Source: Neoroseomonas alkaliterrae (GTDB taxonomy: Bacteria; Pseudomonadota; Alphaproteobacteria; Acetobacterales; Acetobacteraceae). Taken from it: 64,000 nucleotides of DNA. Under the pieces are notes generated by a model. It was not told the origin of the DNA. It saw nothing but the letters and a program-made list of their open reading frames with translations, and did not search any database. Where the stretch lies: contig NZ_JACIJE010000001.1 in assembly GCF_014199195.1 (NCBI RefSeq), positions 496,001-560,000 on the forward strand, given 5' to 3'. Below are positions 25,533 through 34,871 of the stretch, in pieces; position 1 is the stretch's first letter; every line of letters begins with the position of its first letter. The translations under genes were made by a program, and so were the position numbers.

Positions 25533-25622
25533 TCAATTCGCGATGGCGACCACCACCTGCACCACGGCGAAGACCACGAGCAGCACAAGCACGATGCGCT
25601 GCAGGACATGGATGGGCGGCAC
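25533..25622 (-). CDS. Possible 29-residue single-pass membrane peptide downstream of the MarR gene
   Basis: A GTG-initiated frame begins six bases after the MarR stop codon and encodes a short polar start followed by one continuous hydrophobic helix (RIVLVLLVVFAVVQVVVAIA) ending in Asn. Such a pure Val/Leu/Ala helix is unusual for a random frame in this GC-rich DNA. No Shine-Dalgarno is obvious, so it would depend on coupling to MarR. It may not be a gene. Confidence 0.3.
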   Translation of the reverse strand: MPPIHVLQRIVLVLLVVFAVVQVVVAIAN

Positions 25623-25628
25623 GGGCGT

Positions 25629-26087
25629 TCAGACGCCCCGGCTGCGCTGCTTCTGGCGCTGCCGCGCGATGAGCGCGCGCAGGAGGTCCTTGATGGCGGC
25701 GGCGTCCGGGTGGCGCGCCACCACCTCGGCCTCGTGCGCGCGGGCGGCGGCGAGCAGGTCGCCCACCATGGATTCGCCGCGCGGCGTCAGGCTCACGCGC
25801 ACCAGGCGGCGGTCGCGCGCATCCTGCTGGCGGCGCACCAGCCCATCGCGCTCCATGCGGTCGAGCACCTTGGTCATGGTCGGCTGCTGCAGCAGGCAGG
25901 CATCGGCGAGCGCCGTCACCGTCTCCGCCCCGCCCGAGAGCGTGGCGAGCACGCGCCACACCGGCACCGAGACGCCGCGCGCGCGCAGGCGTTCGTGGAA
26001 CTCCGAGGAAACGACATGGGAGGCGCGCGCGAGCAGCGACAACAGATAGTCGTCGACGAAGCGTGGCGCGGCTTGGTGTGTATCCAT
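25629..26087 (-). CDS. MarR family transcriptional regulator
   Basis: A 152-residue winged helix protein. The DNA-binding part spans about residues 40-110 (VWRVLATLSGGAETVTALA, then QPTMTKVLDRMERDGLV and the basic wing RRQQDARDRRLVRVSLTPRG). MarR proteins are dimeric repressors of efflux or catabolic genes released by phenolic ligands. The start at 26087 (MDTHQAAPRF) is preferred over a GTG nine codons upstream. The neighbours on either side do not identify a clear target; the MacA/MacB operon 1.1 kb away is one candidate. Confidence 0.88.
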   Translation of the reverse strand: MDTHQAAPRFVDDYLLSLLARASHVVSSEFHERLRARGVSVPVWRVLATLSGGAETVTALADACLLQQPTMTKVLDRMERDGLVRRQQDARDRRLVRVSLTPRGESMVGDLLAAARAHEAEVVARHPDAAAIKDLLRALIARQRQKQRSRGV

Positions 26088-26197
26088 GGGCGGCCACCCC
26101 GGCGTGAACACCACACCCTACAGGCGCGCGGGGGCCGATGTCTTGCATCGCGTGCGCCGCGGCGGTGGCCGATGCGACGGCATGTTGCGCCGCGGAA

Positions 26198-27139
26198 TCA
26201 GCCCTTCGGAAGGCGCCCCGCCGCACGGCGCTCCGCATAGGCGCGCGCGTGCAGCAGCGCCGCCTCGTGCAATTCGTCCGCGATGCCGGCCTCGCGCACC
26301 GCGCCGAGCAGCCAGCCGAGGATGTGATCCGCCTCGATCCTGCCGCCGGCCTCGAGGTCGCGCAGCATCGAGGTGGCGTAGGCGCTCGCCGGGTCGGAGA
26401 AGAGGGCGCGGAACTCGGCCATGAACGCCTCGCGCATCGGGAAGCCGCGCGCGGCCGCGACCGCCGCGTTGCGGTCGAGCAGCCGGTGCAGCAGCCCCGC
26501 GCCGCCGGCGCGCACGATCTCGCCGACATTGGCGCGCATCAGCACCGTGCCGGCGGCCGCGGTGCCGAGATGGACGAGCTTCTCCCACATCCGCGCGGCG
26601 ATGTCCGTCACCGCCTGCGCCTCCACGCCGCGGGCCGGGGCGAAGGCAGCGGCGATGGCGCGCACGCGTTCGCTGATCGTCCCGTCGCGCTCCCCGAAGG
26701 TCAGCCACCGCCAGTCGTTGAGCTGGCGCACCGTGCCGTCCGGGGCGAGCGTCGCCTGGATCCGCGCGAGCCCGCCGAGCACGCGCTCGCGCCCGAAGGC
26801 GGCGTCGAGCGAATCGAGATGCGCGATGCCGTTCAGCACCGGCAGGATCGCGCTGCGCGCATCCACCGCCGGCCGGATCGCGGCGATCGCCTCGTCGAGG
26901 TCGTAGGCCTTGCAGGCGAGCAGCACGACATCCCAGCCGGGCCGCACCTCGCCCGCCGTCAGCGTCGCGACGCGGCCCTGCCAGGCGCCGAAGGGGCTCT
27001 CGATGCGCAGCCCGTCGCGCGCCAGCGCCGCGGCGCGCGCGGGGCGCACGAGGAAGGCGACCTCGGCCGTGCCCGCCTCGGCCAGCCGCCCGCCGAAATA
27101 CGCGCCGAGCGCCCCCGCCCCCAGCACCAGCACGCGCAT
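26198..27139 (-). CDS. Ketopantoate reductase (PanE/ApbA) family protein
   Basis: A 313-residue NADPH-dependent reductase-fold protein. The N-terminus RVLVLGAGALGAYFGGRLAEAG is the PanE/ApbA nucleotide loop, and the C-terminal helical domain contains ARMWEKLVHLGTAAAGTVL, with the Lys and Asn region of this family. PanE makes pantoate for coenzyme A, but many paralogues reduce other 2-keto acids. The ATG at 27139 follows GGAGG at proper spacing, which rules out the ATG six codons upstream. It is divergent from the MacA-like gene. Confidence 0.82.
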   Translation of the reverse strand: MRVLVLGAGALGAYFGGRLAEAGTAEVAFLVRPARAAALARDGLRIESPFGAWQGRVATLTAGEVRPGWDVVLLACKAYDLDEAIAAIRPAVDARSAILPVLNGIAHLDSLDAAFGRERVLGGLARIQATLAPDGTVRQLNDWRWLTFGERDGTISERVRAIAAAFAPARGVEAQAVTDIAARMWEKLVHLGTAAAGTVLMRANVGEIVRAGGAGLLHRLLDRNAAVAAARGFPMREAFMAEFRALFSDPASAYATSMLRDLEAGGRIEADHILGWLLGAVREAGIADELHEAALLHARAYAERRAAGRLPKG

Positions 27140-27166
27140 TCCGCCCTCCGCGACCATCCGGGCGCG

Positions 27167-27194
27167 ACCCTAATCCGCCCACCCCCTTCGTCAA
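27167..27194 (-). promoter_or_regulatory. Possible promoter for the PanE-like gene
   Basis: TTGACG (minus strand, 27194-27189) and TAGGGT (27172-27167) are separated by 16 bases, about 30 bases upstream of the start codon. The -35 is good and the -10 weak, so this is tentative. On the plus strand TAGAAT at 27227-27232 could be the -10 of the MacA-like gene, but I see no matching -35. Confidence 0.25.
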
Positions 27195-27240
27195 ACTCGG
27201 ATACATGCGTGTTGCGAGAACCGGGCTAGAATGGCTTTTC

Positions 27241-28869
27241 ATGCGCAAGACCCTTCTCGCCGCCGGCCTTCTCGCCGCCCTCGGCGGCGGCTGGTGGTGG
27301 GCCGGCATGCCGGGGCTCTCCCTCCTGCCCGGCGGCACCGGGGCCAGCGCATCGATGCCGCGCCTGCGCACCGCGCAGGCCGACCGTGGCACCATCACCG
27401 CCGTCGTCGCCGCCACCGGCACGGTCAACCCGGTCACGCTCGTGCAGGTCGGCAGCCAGCTCTCGGGGCAGATCCGCGAGCTCTTCGCCGACTTCAACAC
27501 GCGCGTGACGGAAGGGATGCCGATCGCGCGGCTCGACACCGCCACCATCGAGGCGCGCCGCGCGGCGGCGGAGGCCGACATGCTCGCCTCCGCCGCGCAG
27601 GTCGCGGTCGCCCGCGCCCAGGCCGAGCGCAGCCTGGCCGACCAGGCGCAGGCCCGCGCCCAGGTCGAGGCCGCGCGCGCGGCCATCCTCGCCGCCGAGG
27701 CCACGGCCCGCGATGCGGATGCCGAGGCCTCCCGCACCGCCGAGCTCCGCGCCCGCGGCGTGGGCGCCGAGCGCGACGCGCTGCGCGCCCGCTTCACCGC
27801 CGAGCGCAGCGCCGCCGCCGTGGCCCAGGCGCGGGCCGACCTGCTGCGCGCCGAGGCCGCGGCCCTGTCCGCCGCCGCCGCCGCGCGCACCGCCGCCGCC
27901 CAGGTCGAGGCCGCCGAGGCCGCGCGCGCGCAGAAGGAGGCGCAGCTGCGCCAGGTCGAGGTGGACCTCACCAACGCCACCATCCGCTCCCCGATCGACG
28001 GCGTGGTGGTCTCGCGCAACATCGACATCGGCCAGACGGTGGCCGCCTCCTTCCAGGCGCCGGTGCTGTTCCAGATCGCGGCGAGCCTCGACGAGATGGA
28101 GGTCTGGGCGACGGTGGACGAGGCCGATATCGGCCGGGTGCGGCCGGGCCAGGATGTCACCTTCACCGTCGCCGCCTTCCCGTCCGAGACGATGCGCGGG
28201 CGGGTGAAGGACATCCGCCTCGCGGCGACCACGGTGCAGAACGTGGTGACCTACACGGTCGTGGTGACGACGCCGAATGCCTCGGGCCGCCTCCTGCCCG
28301 GCATGACGGCGACGCTGCGCATCGTCACCGACGAACGCGCCCAGGCTCTGCGCGTGCCGAACGCCGCCCTGCGCTGGCGGCCGCCCGGCACCGCGGCGGG
28401 CGGCCAGCAGGCCGAGACGGCCGCGCCAGGCCAGGCGCAGCTCGACCAGGCGCTCGCCACGCTCACCGACCTGACGCCCGCCCAGCGCGCCGAGATCGAG
28501 GCGGCACGCGCCGAGATGCGCCAGCGCATGCAGTCGCTGCCGGCCGACGCGGATGCCCGGCGCCAGCAGGCGCAGGCGGCGCGGCAGCGGCTGGTCTCGC
28601 GCCTCAATGCCACGCTGAACCCGGACCAGCGCGCCCGCCTCGCGGCCATGCGCGGCGGCGGCGCGCGCAGCGAGGGCACGCCCGGCACCGTCTGGGTGCT
28701 GGACGGGGACGGCGCGCCGCGCAGCGTCGCGGTGCGGACCGGCATCACCGACGGCACGATGACCGAGATCCTCTCGGGCGCGCTCGAGCCCGGCGCGACG
28801 GTGGTGATCGGCCAGGACCGGGCGGGCGCCGCGACGCCCGCCGCCCCGGCCGCCCGCCGGCTGTTCTGA
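27241..28869 (+). CDS. macA: MacA-like periplasmic adaptor subunit with an inserted LTxxQ segment
   Basis: A 542-residue membrane-fusion protein, the periplasmic link of a tripartite ABC efflux pump. Residues 1-40 are a signal anchor. A lipoyl half (TGTVNPVTLVQVGSQLSGQI) leads into a long alanine-rich coiled-coil hairpin (about 95-245), then the second lipoyl half, beta-barrel (VEVDLTNATIRSPIDGVVVS onward) and membrane-proximal domains. Between the barrel and the last domain, about residues 385-475 are extra and helical, with LTPAQ (411-415) and LNPDQ (459-463), the paired motif of Spy/CpxP chaperones. Typical MacA is about 370-400 residues. It precedes its ATPase by two bases. Confidence 0.88.
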   Translation: MRKTLLAAGLLAALGGGWWWAGMPGLSLLPGGTGASASMPRLRTAQADRGTITAVVAATGTVNPVTLVQVGSQLSGQIRELFADFNTRVTEGMPIARLDTATIEARRAAAEADMLASAAQVAVARAQAERSLADQAQARAQVEAARAAILAAEATARDADAEASRTAELRARGVGAERDALRARFTAERSAAAVAQARADLLRAEAAALSAAAAARTAAAQVEAAEAARAQKEAQLRQVEVDLTNATIRSPIDGVVVSRNIDIGQTVAASFQAPVLFQIAASLDEMEVWATVDEADIGRVRPGQDVTFTVAAFPSETMRGRVKDIRLAATTVQNVVTYTVVVTTPNASGRLLPGMTATLRIVTDERAQALRVPNAALRWRPPGTAAGGQQAETAAPGQAQLDQALATLTDLTPAQRAEIEAARAEMRQRMQSLPADADARRQQAQAARQRLVSRLNATLNPDQRARLAAMRGGGARSEGTPGTVWVLDGDGAPRSVAVRTGITDGTMTEILSGALEPGATVVIGQDRAGAATPAAPAARRLF

Positions 28870-28871
28870 GC

Positions 28872-29608
28872 ATGGCCGCGCTGATCGAGACCGAGGGCCT
28901 GACCCGCCACTTCCCCGCCGGGGAGGAGGTGGTGAAGGCGCTCTCGGAGGTGACGGTCTCGATCGCGCCAGGCGAGTTCGTCGCGGCGATGGGGCCGTCC
29001 GGCTCGGGCAAGTCCACCTTCCTCAACCTGATCGGCTGCCTCGACCGCCCGACCAGCGGGCGCTACCGGCTGATGGGGGAGGAGGTGGAGGGCCTGTCGC
29101 ATGACCGGCTGGCGGAACTGCGCAGCCGGCGCATCGGCTTCATCTTCCAGTCCTTCAACCTGCTGCCGCGCACCGATGCGCTGGGCAATGTGGAACTGCC
29201 GCTGATCTATCGCGGCCTGCGCCGGCGCGCGCGGCGGGAACGCGCGGCGATGGCGCTCGCCGCGGTCGGCCTCGCGGACCGCATGGGGCACCGGCCCTCG
29301 CAGCTCTCGGGCGGGCAGCAGCAGCGCGTCGCCATCGCGCGCGCCATCGTCGGCAGCCCGGACCTGCTGCTGGCCGACGAGCCGACCGGTGCGCTCGACA
29401 CCCGCACGGGGCTGTCCATCGCCGCGCTGTTCCAGGCGCTCAACCGCGGCGGCGTCGGCGTCCTGATGGTGACGCACGATCCCGAGGTGGCGCGCTTCGC
29501 CTCCCGCGTGCTGCGCTTCCGCGACGGGCGGCTGGTCGGCGACGCGCGGCAGGAACCGGCCGATGCCGCGGCGCTGCTTGCCGCCCTGCCGCCGATGGAC
29601 CAGGCGGC

Positions 29609-29612
<4 letters not shown>
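28872..29612 (+). CDS. MacB-type ABC transporter ATP-binding protein
   Basis: A 246-residue ATPase of the LolD/MacB group. Walker A is GPSGSGKST, the signature LSGGQQQRVAIARAI, Walker B LLLADEPTGALD, and MVTHD carries the switch His. In E. coli MacB the ATPase and permease are fused; here they are separate, as in many alphaproteobacteria. Its TGA overlaps the permease GTG. It powers export of a macrolide, peptide, siderophore or lipid-like substrate through the adaptor encoded upstream. No outer-membrane channel gene is in the operon. Confidence 0.93.
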
Positions 29613-30931
<1,319 letters not shown>

Positions 30932-31010
30932 TGGCCGGCTGACCGAGGCCCGGCATGGCCGTGCGGGCGGCCGGACCGCGCTTCGCGCGCAGCCGACCGG
31001 GATGGTGCGG

Positions 31011-31101
31011 CGCCAAGCAGCGGGCGGGGCCGTGTCCTGCCAGCGCGCGATTGATACCAGCGGGGCTGGTGGGGCGGCCGCGCGCGGCGCCAGACAGGGC
31101 G
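31011..31101 (+). repeat. Dispersed intergenic repeat, copy B
   Basis: It shares the invariant core GGGGCTGGTGGGGCGGCCGC (31062-31081) and the exact 44-base distance from CAGCGGGCGG (31018) with copies A and C. Its stem has decayed to about half paired, and the sequence after the core has diverged. It fills the convergent gap between the MacB-type permease and the lipoprotein gene and ends at the lipoprotein stop. Confidence 0.65.
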
Positions 31102-32181
31102 TCAGCGCGGCGCTTCCTCCGCGGGAGCGGCCGGGGATTCGGGCCGGGGCGGCGGCAGGGCGCCGGGGTCCGCCGGCAGGCTCAGGCCCTGGCCGCGCGG
31201 TGCCGCGGCCTCGCGCGGCGGTGCATTGGGGTCGGGCGGGAAGCCGCCGGCATTGGCCACCACGGTGCGCACGCCGCCCGCGGCCTCGTTCGCCGCGGCG
31301 AAGGCGACATCGCCCCAGAACCGTTCGAGGACGCCCATCGGCACCTCGTTCAACTGCAGCACCCGGCCGAGGTCGAACCCGTCCACGCGCGAGACGGTCC
31401 AGAGGATCTCGACGCGCTGGGTCCGGGTCGCCGGCTGGTCCACCACATTCACCTGGCCGGTCACCGCGAAGCGGGCGCCCTGGGCGATGTCCTGCACCAC
31501 CATCCCCTGGGCGCCGAGTGCCTCGCGCAGCCTGGCGGTGAGCGCGGCATTGCCGTCCCCCGGCGCGCCGCGCACGGCGGGGACGAAGATGCGCGGCGGC
31601 CCGGCGGCGGCCAGCGCCGCGGGGTCCATGCCCTTGCGCGCGGCCTCGGCGCGCAGCAGCAGGTCGGCGATGCGCGGCGCGGCGTCGCGCGCCACCCGGC
31701 GCAGCAGGTCGGGCCGCGCCTCGGACCATTCGCGGGCGGGCACGCGGGCGCCCTCGGCGGTGCCCTGGTCGCGCCCGTCGGGGTCGGTGAGCTGGTAGCG
31801 CGGCGTGACGGTGCTGCCCTCCAGCACCGCATCCACGGTCAGCAGCCAGTCGAGCGGCAGCGGCGTGGCGGTGGCCGAGGCCGGCACCTCGGCGCCGAGC
31901 AGCGCCTCGGACAGGGCCTCGGAGAAGGCGCGGGAGGCTTCGGCCGGCAGGAGTGCGCCGGAGGGGTCCGGGATCGCCAGCCGATAGGCCGGCGGCGCGG
32001 CGAGCATCCCGGCCTGGCCGCCCGGATTGCCCCGGAAGGGCTGCGGCAGGTCGCCGCAGGCGCCGAGAAACGGCAGCAGCAGCAGCGCCAGCAGCCCGGC
32101 CGCGCGGGCGCGGAACCGGATGGCAGGCGCGCCGCGCGTCAGACCATCGCCACGCAGGTGGCGAGCAGCGTCAGCAGGCAC
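31102..32181 (-). CDS. Putative outer-envelope lipoprotein (start uncertain)
   Basis: A protein of roughly 350 residues with a lipoprotein signal (hydrophobic LLALLLLPF, lipobox LGAC) and a Pro/Glu-rich tail. No conserved catalytic motif is recognised; the body alternates beta-like and helical parts (LDWLLTVDAVLEGSTVTPRY, ARFAVTGQVNVVDQ), reminiscent of conserved alphaproteobacterial lipoproteins found beside lgt and pgeF. Three starts are possible: ATG 32226 and GTG 32181, both giving an overlong N-region, or a non-standard CTG at 32142 giving an ideal signal peptide. I give the GTG as a compromise. The gene overlaps a 23-codon frame upstream. Confidence 0.7.
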   Translation of the reverse strand: MPADAARHLRGDGLTRGAPAIRFRARAAGLLALLLLPFLGACGDLPQPFRGNPGGQAGMLAAPPAYRLAIPDPSGALLPAEASRAFSEALSEALLGAEVPASATATPLPLDWLLTVDAVLEGSTVTPRYQLTDPDGRDQGTAEGARVPAREWSEARPDLLRRVARDAAPRIADLLLRAEAARKGMDPAALAAAGPPRIFVPAVRGAPGDGNAALTARLREALGAQGMVVQDIAQGARFAVTGQVNVVDQPATRTQRVEILWTVSRVDGFDLGRVLQLNEVPMGVLERFWGDVAFAAANEAAGGVRTVVANAGGFPPDPNAPPREAAAPRGQGLSLPADPGALPPPRPESPAAPAEEAPR

Positions 32182-32210
32182 AAGAGGCCCATCATCACGA
32201 TGTAGGGCAT
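32139..32210 (-). CDS. Possible 23-residue hydrophobic leader/small membrane peptide
   Basis: ATG-initiated frame encoding MPYIVMMGLLCLLTLLATC and four more residues, a single hydrophobic helix. Its TGA overlaps a CTG of the lipoprotein frame as CTGA, the same geometry as the ATGA junctions used elsewhere in this window. It could be a small membrane protein, a coupling leader, or chance. The Shine-Dalgarno is weak. Confidence 0.3.
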   Translation of the reverse strand: MPYIVMMGLLCLLTLLATCVAMV

Positions 32211-32252
32211 GGCCCTGTTCTGGCATGGCGCGCCGATCCTGCAAGGGGTGGC

Positions 32253-33026
32253 TCATGCCGTGAGGGCGATGGCCGAGAGCTGATGCCCGATCGGCCCGCC
32301 GCCGGCCAGGGTGTTGCGCCGGTGGCTGAAGAAATCCTCGGCCAGGGCGAGCGTGTCGTGCGGCGTCACCTCCGCCGCCACGCCGGCGCCGGCCAGCCTC
32401 GCGGCGCAGTATCCGGCGAGGTCGAACTGCCAGCGCCCCTCCCGCCGGCCGGCGGCGAAGAAGCGCGCATCGGCGGGATCGCGCGCCAGCACCGCGTCGC
32501 GCAGGTCGGCCGCGACCTCGTAGGAGGGCTGGCGGATGCAGGGGCCGATGGCGGCGAGGATGCGGCCGCGCTCGGCGCCGATCGCGACCATCGCCTCGAC
32601 GGTCGCCTCCAGCACGCCGGCCAGCGCCCCGCGCCAGCCGGCATGGGCGGCGCCGATCACGCCGGCGGCGGGGTCGGCGAGGAGCACCGGCGCGCAATCG
32701 GCGGTGACCACGCCGAGCGCGATCCCGGGCCGCCGCGTCACCAGCGCGTCGGCCTCGGGGCGGCGATCCTCGGGCCAGGGCTGCTCCAGCACCGCCACCG
32801 CCGCGCCATGCACCTGCGTCAGCCCGGCCACCGCGGGGCGGGCGAGGCCGAGCGCCTCGGCCGCGCGGCGGCGGTTCTCGCGCACCGCCTCCGGCGCGTC
32901 GCGGCCCGAGAGGGAGCAGTTCAGCGAGGCGAAGGCCCCGGAGGAGACCCCGCCGCGCCGGGTGAAGAAGCCGTGCGCGAGCCCGGCATGGCGCGCCAGC
33001 GTGCCGGCGGTGACAAAGACCGCCAT
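32253..33026 (-). CDS. pgeF: PgeF/YfiH family polyphenol oxidase (laccase-domain, peptidoglycan editing factor)
   Basis: A 257-residue YfiH-type protein. The motifs are LTQVHGA, VTADCAPVLLADPAAGVIG, AAHAGWRGALAGV and AIGPCIRQPSYEV, carrying the His/Cys metal-ligand set of this family (Cys in TADC, His in AHAGW). In E. coli PgeF removes mis-incorporated serine from peptidoglycan precursors; older annotation calls it a multicopper polyphenol oxidase. Its ATG overlaps the TGA of the MidA-like gene by one base (TGATG). The order lgt, MidA-like, pgeF, lipoprotein is one transcript by spacing. Confidence 0.9.
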   Translation of the reverse strand: MAVFVTAGTLARHAGLAHGFFTRRGGVSSGAFASLNCSLSGRDAPEAVRENRRRAAEALGLARPAVAGLTQVHGAAVAVLEQPWPEDRRPEADALVTRRPGIALGVVTADCAPVLLADPAAGVIGAAHAGWRGALAGVLEATVEAMVAIGAERGRILAAIGPCIRQPSYEVAADLRDAVLARDPADARFFAAGRREGRWQFDLAGYCAARLAGAGVAAEVTPHDTLALAEDFFSHRRNTLAGGGPIGHQLSAIALTA

Positions 33027-34081
33027 CAGGGATCCTCGAAGCCGGGCAGGGGCGGCAGGCCCGGGTGGCAGAGGCAGAGCGCCTTGAACAGCCGGCCCAT
33101 GTGCTCCGGCGCGGCGAGGCGCTGCGCGGCGGCGAGGTGCCGCCCCGCCCCGGCGGGGTCCATGCGGGCGAGCATCGCCGCGCGGGTGAACAGCCCGAGC
33201 CGGGCGAGGAACACCCCCTGCGGCAGCGGGCCGAGCACGGTGGTGCCCGCCCCGGACGCGACCGAGGCGAGGGCGGCGAAATCCACATGGGCGGTGACGT
33301 CCGCCGCGCCGGGCTCGCCGAGCGGGTCGGCGCTGCCCTGCCGCGTCATCGCCTGCAGGCTGTCCCCGAGCCCGCCCTTCTCCGGCCCGTAGTCGAGGAA
33401 CAGCGCGACGCCGCCCTGCGCGGCGATTCGCCCGGCGAGCGCGCCGACCACGGCGCGGGCCGGCTCGTTCACCTCCTGGATCGCGCCCTCCTCCGCCGCT
33501 GCCGGCAGGGGCGGGGCGTCCGTGGCGGGGCGTTCCTCGAAATGGCCCTCGGTGACGAAGCGCTCCATCCACGCCCCGCCGCGGCGGACGAACTGGCGGA
33601 TCGGCAGCGCGTCGAGGAACTCGTTGGCGAGCACGATGGCGGGCCCCGCGGGCAGGGTGGCGATGTCGTCGTGCCAGGCCGCGACCGCGGTGCCGAGCCG
33701 GTCCGCCTGCGCCTGGCGCAGCCGCGGGGAGGTCTCGACCAGATGGACGCGCAGCGCGGCGCGGAAGCCCGGCGCCATCTCCGCGATGGCGCGCAGCGCA
33801 TCGGCCATCAGCGTGCCGCGCCCGGGGCCGAGCTCGACCAGCAGCACCGGGTCGGGCCGGCCCATCCCCTGCCAGGCGATCGCGGCCCAGAGGCCGAGGC
33901 ATTCGCCGAAGGCCTGGGTCATCTCGGGCGCGGTGATGAAGTCGCCGCCCGCGCCGAAGGGCTCGCGCCCGGCGTAGTAGGCGCGCGCCGCCCGCGCCAT
34001 GAAGCGGTCGAGCCGCTCGGGCGCCTCGGCGGTGCTGCTGTCCGGCCCCTCGGGGGCGCTGGTGTCGCGTCGTTCAGCCAT
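33026..34081 (-). CDS. SAM-dependent methyltransferase, MidA/NDUFAF7 family
   Basis: A 351-residue class I methyltransferase-like protein. FGAGGDFITAPEMTQAFGECL is the family signature, and the SAM site is VELGPGRGTLMADALR. The mitochondrial relative NDUFAF7 methylates an arginine of complex I subunit NDUFS2; the bacterial function is assumed to be similar but is less well shown. It overlaps lgt by eight bases and pgeF by one. The region after residue 170 is Glu/Ala-rich and more variable. Confidence 0.9.
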   Translation of the reverse strand: MAERRDTSAPEGPDSSTAEAPERLDRFMARAARAYYAGREPFGAGGDFITAPEMTQAFGECLGLWAAIAWQGMGRPDPVLLVELGPGRGTLMADALRAIAEMAPGFRAALRVHLVETSPRLRQAQADRLGTAVAAWHDDIATLPAGPAIVLANEFLDALPIRQFVRRGGAWMERFVTEGHFEERPATDAPPLPAAAEEGAIQEVNEPARAVVGALAGRIAAQGGVALFLDYGPEKGGLGDSLQAMTRQGSADPLGEPGAADVTAHVDFAALASVASGAGTTVLGPLPQGVFLARLGLFTRAAMLARMDPAGAGRHLAAAQRLAAPEHMGRLFKALCLCHPGLPPLPGFEDP

Positions 34082-34871
34082 GGCGCTCCTTCGCGCGCAG
34101 GATCAGCCAGGCGCCGGCGAGGATCATCGGCACCGAGAGCAACTGCCCCATCGTCGCCCCGGCGACGAGGAAGCCGAGATGCGCGTCGGGCTGGCGGAAG
34201 ACCTCGCCGATGCTGCGCGCGACCCCATAGCCCGCCAGGAAGGCGCCGGACAGCACCCCCGGCCGCGCGCGGATGCGCTCGCTGCGCGCGAGCCACATCA
34301 GCAGCGCGAAGAGGCACAGGCCCTCGAAGAAGGCCTGGTAGAGCTGCGAGGGATGGCGCGGCTCCGGCCCGCCGGTCGGGAAGACCATCGCCCAGGGCAC
34401 GTCGGTCACGCGGCCCCACAGCTCGCCGTTGATGAAGTTGGCGATGCGCCCGAAGAAGAGGCCGATCGGCACCACGCACACCACGCGGTCGGCGAAGGCC
34501 ACCCAGTCGAGCCGGTTGCGCCGGCCGAACAGCCAGGTCGCGATGATCACGCCGAGCGCCCCGCCATGGAAGGACATCCCGCCATGCCAGAGGTAGAGCG
34601 CCTCCCACGGCGCGGTGACGTAGTAGCCGGGCCGGTAGAACAGCACGTAGCCGAGCCGCCCGCCGGCGATGATGCCGAGCGTCACCCAGGTCACGTAGTC
34701 GTCCATCTGCTCGGGTGTCGCGACCTTGGGCGCCCATTGCACGAGGCGGCGGGCGAGCCGCCAGCCGATCACGATGCCCGCGATGTAGGCGAGCGCGTAC
34801 CAGCGGATGGCGAAGGGGCCGATCTCGACCAGCACGGGGTCGATGACGGGGAAGGCGATGACCGGGAGCAT
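34074..34871 (-). CDS. lgt: Prolipoprotein diacylglyceryl transferase
   Basis: A 265-residue inner-membrane enzyme with about seven hydrophobic segments. It transfers diacylglycerol from phosphatidylglycerol to the lipobox cysteine of prolipoproteins. The Lgt signature GRIANFINGELWGRVTD is present, with the essential Arg and Asn, as are GMSFHGGALGV and the C-terminal GEVFRQPDAHLGF. It overlaps hldD upstream by one base and the MidA-like gene downstream by eight. Several lipoproteins in this window (31102, 42639, 62347) would be its clients. Confidence 0.96.
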   Translation of the reverse strand: MLPVIAFPVIDPVLVEIGPFAIRWYALAYIAGIVIGWRLARRLVQWAPKVATPEQMDDYVTWVTLGIIAGGRLGYVLFYRPGYYVTAPWEALYLWHGGMSFHGGALGVIIATWLFGRRNRLDWVAFADRVVCVVPIGLFFGRIANFINGELWGRVTDVPWAMVFPTGGPEPRHPSQLYQAFFEGLCLFALLMWLARSERIRARPGVLSGAFLAGYGVARSIGEVFRQPDAHLGFLVAGATMGQLLSVPMILAGAWLILRAKERHG

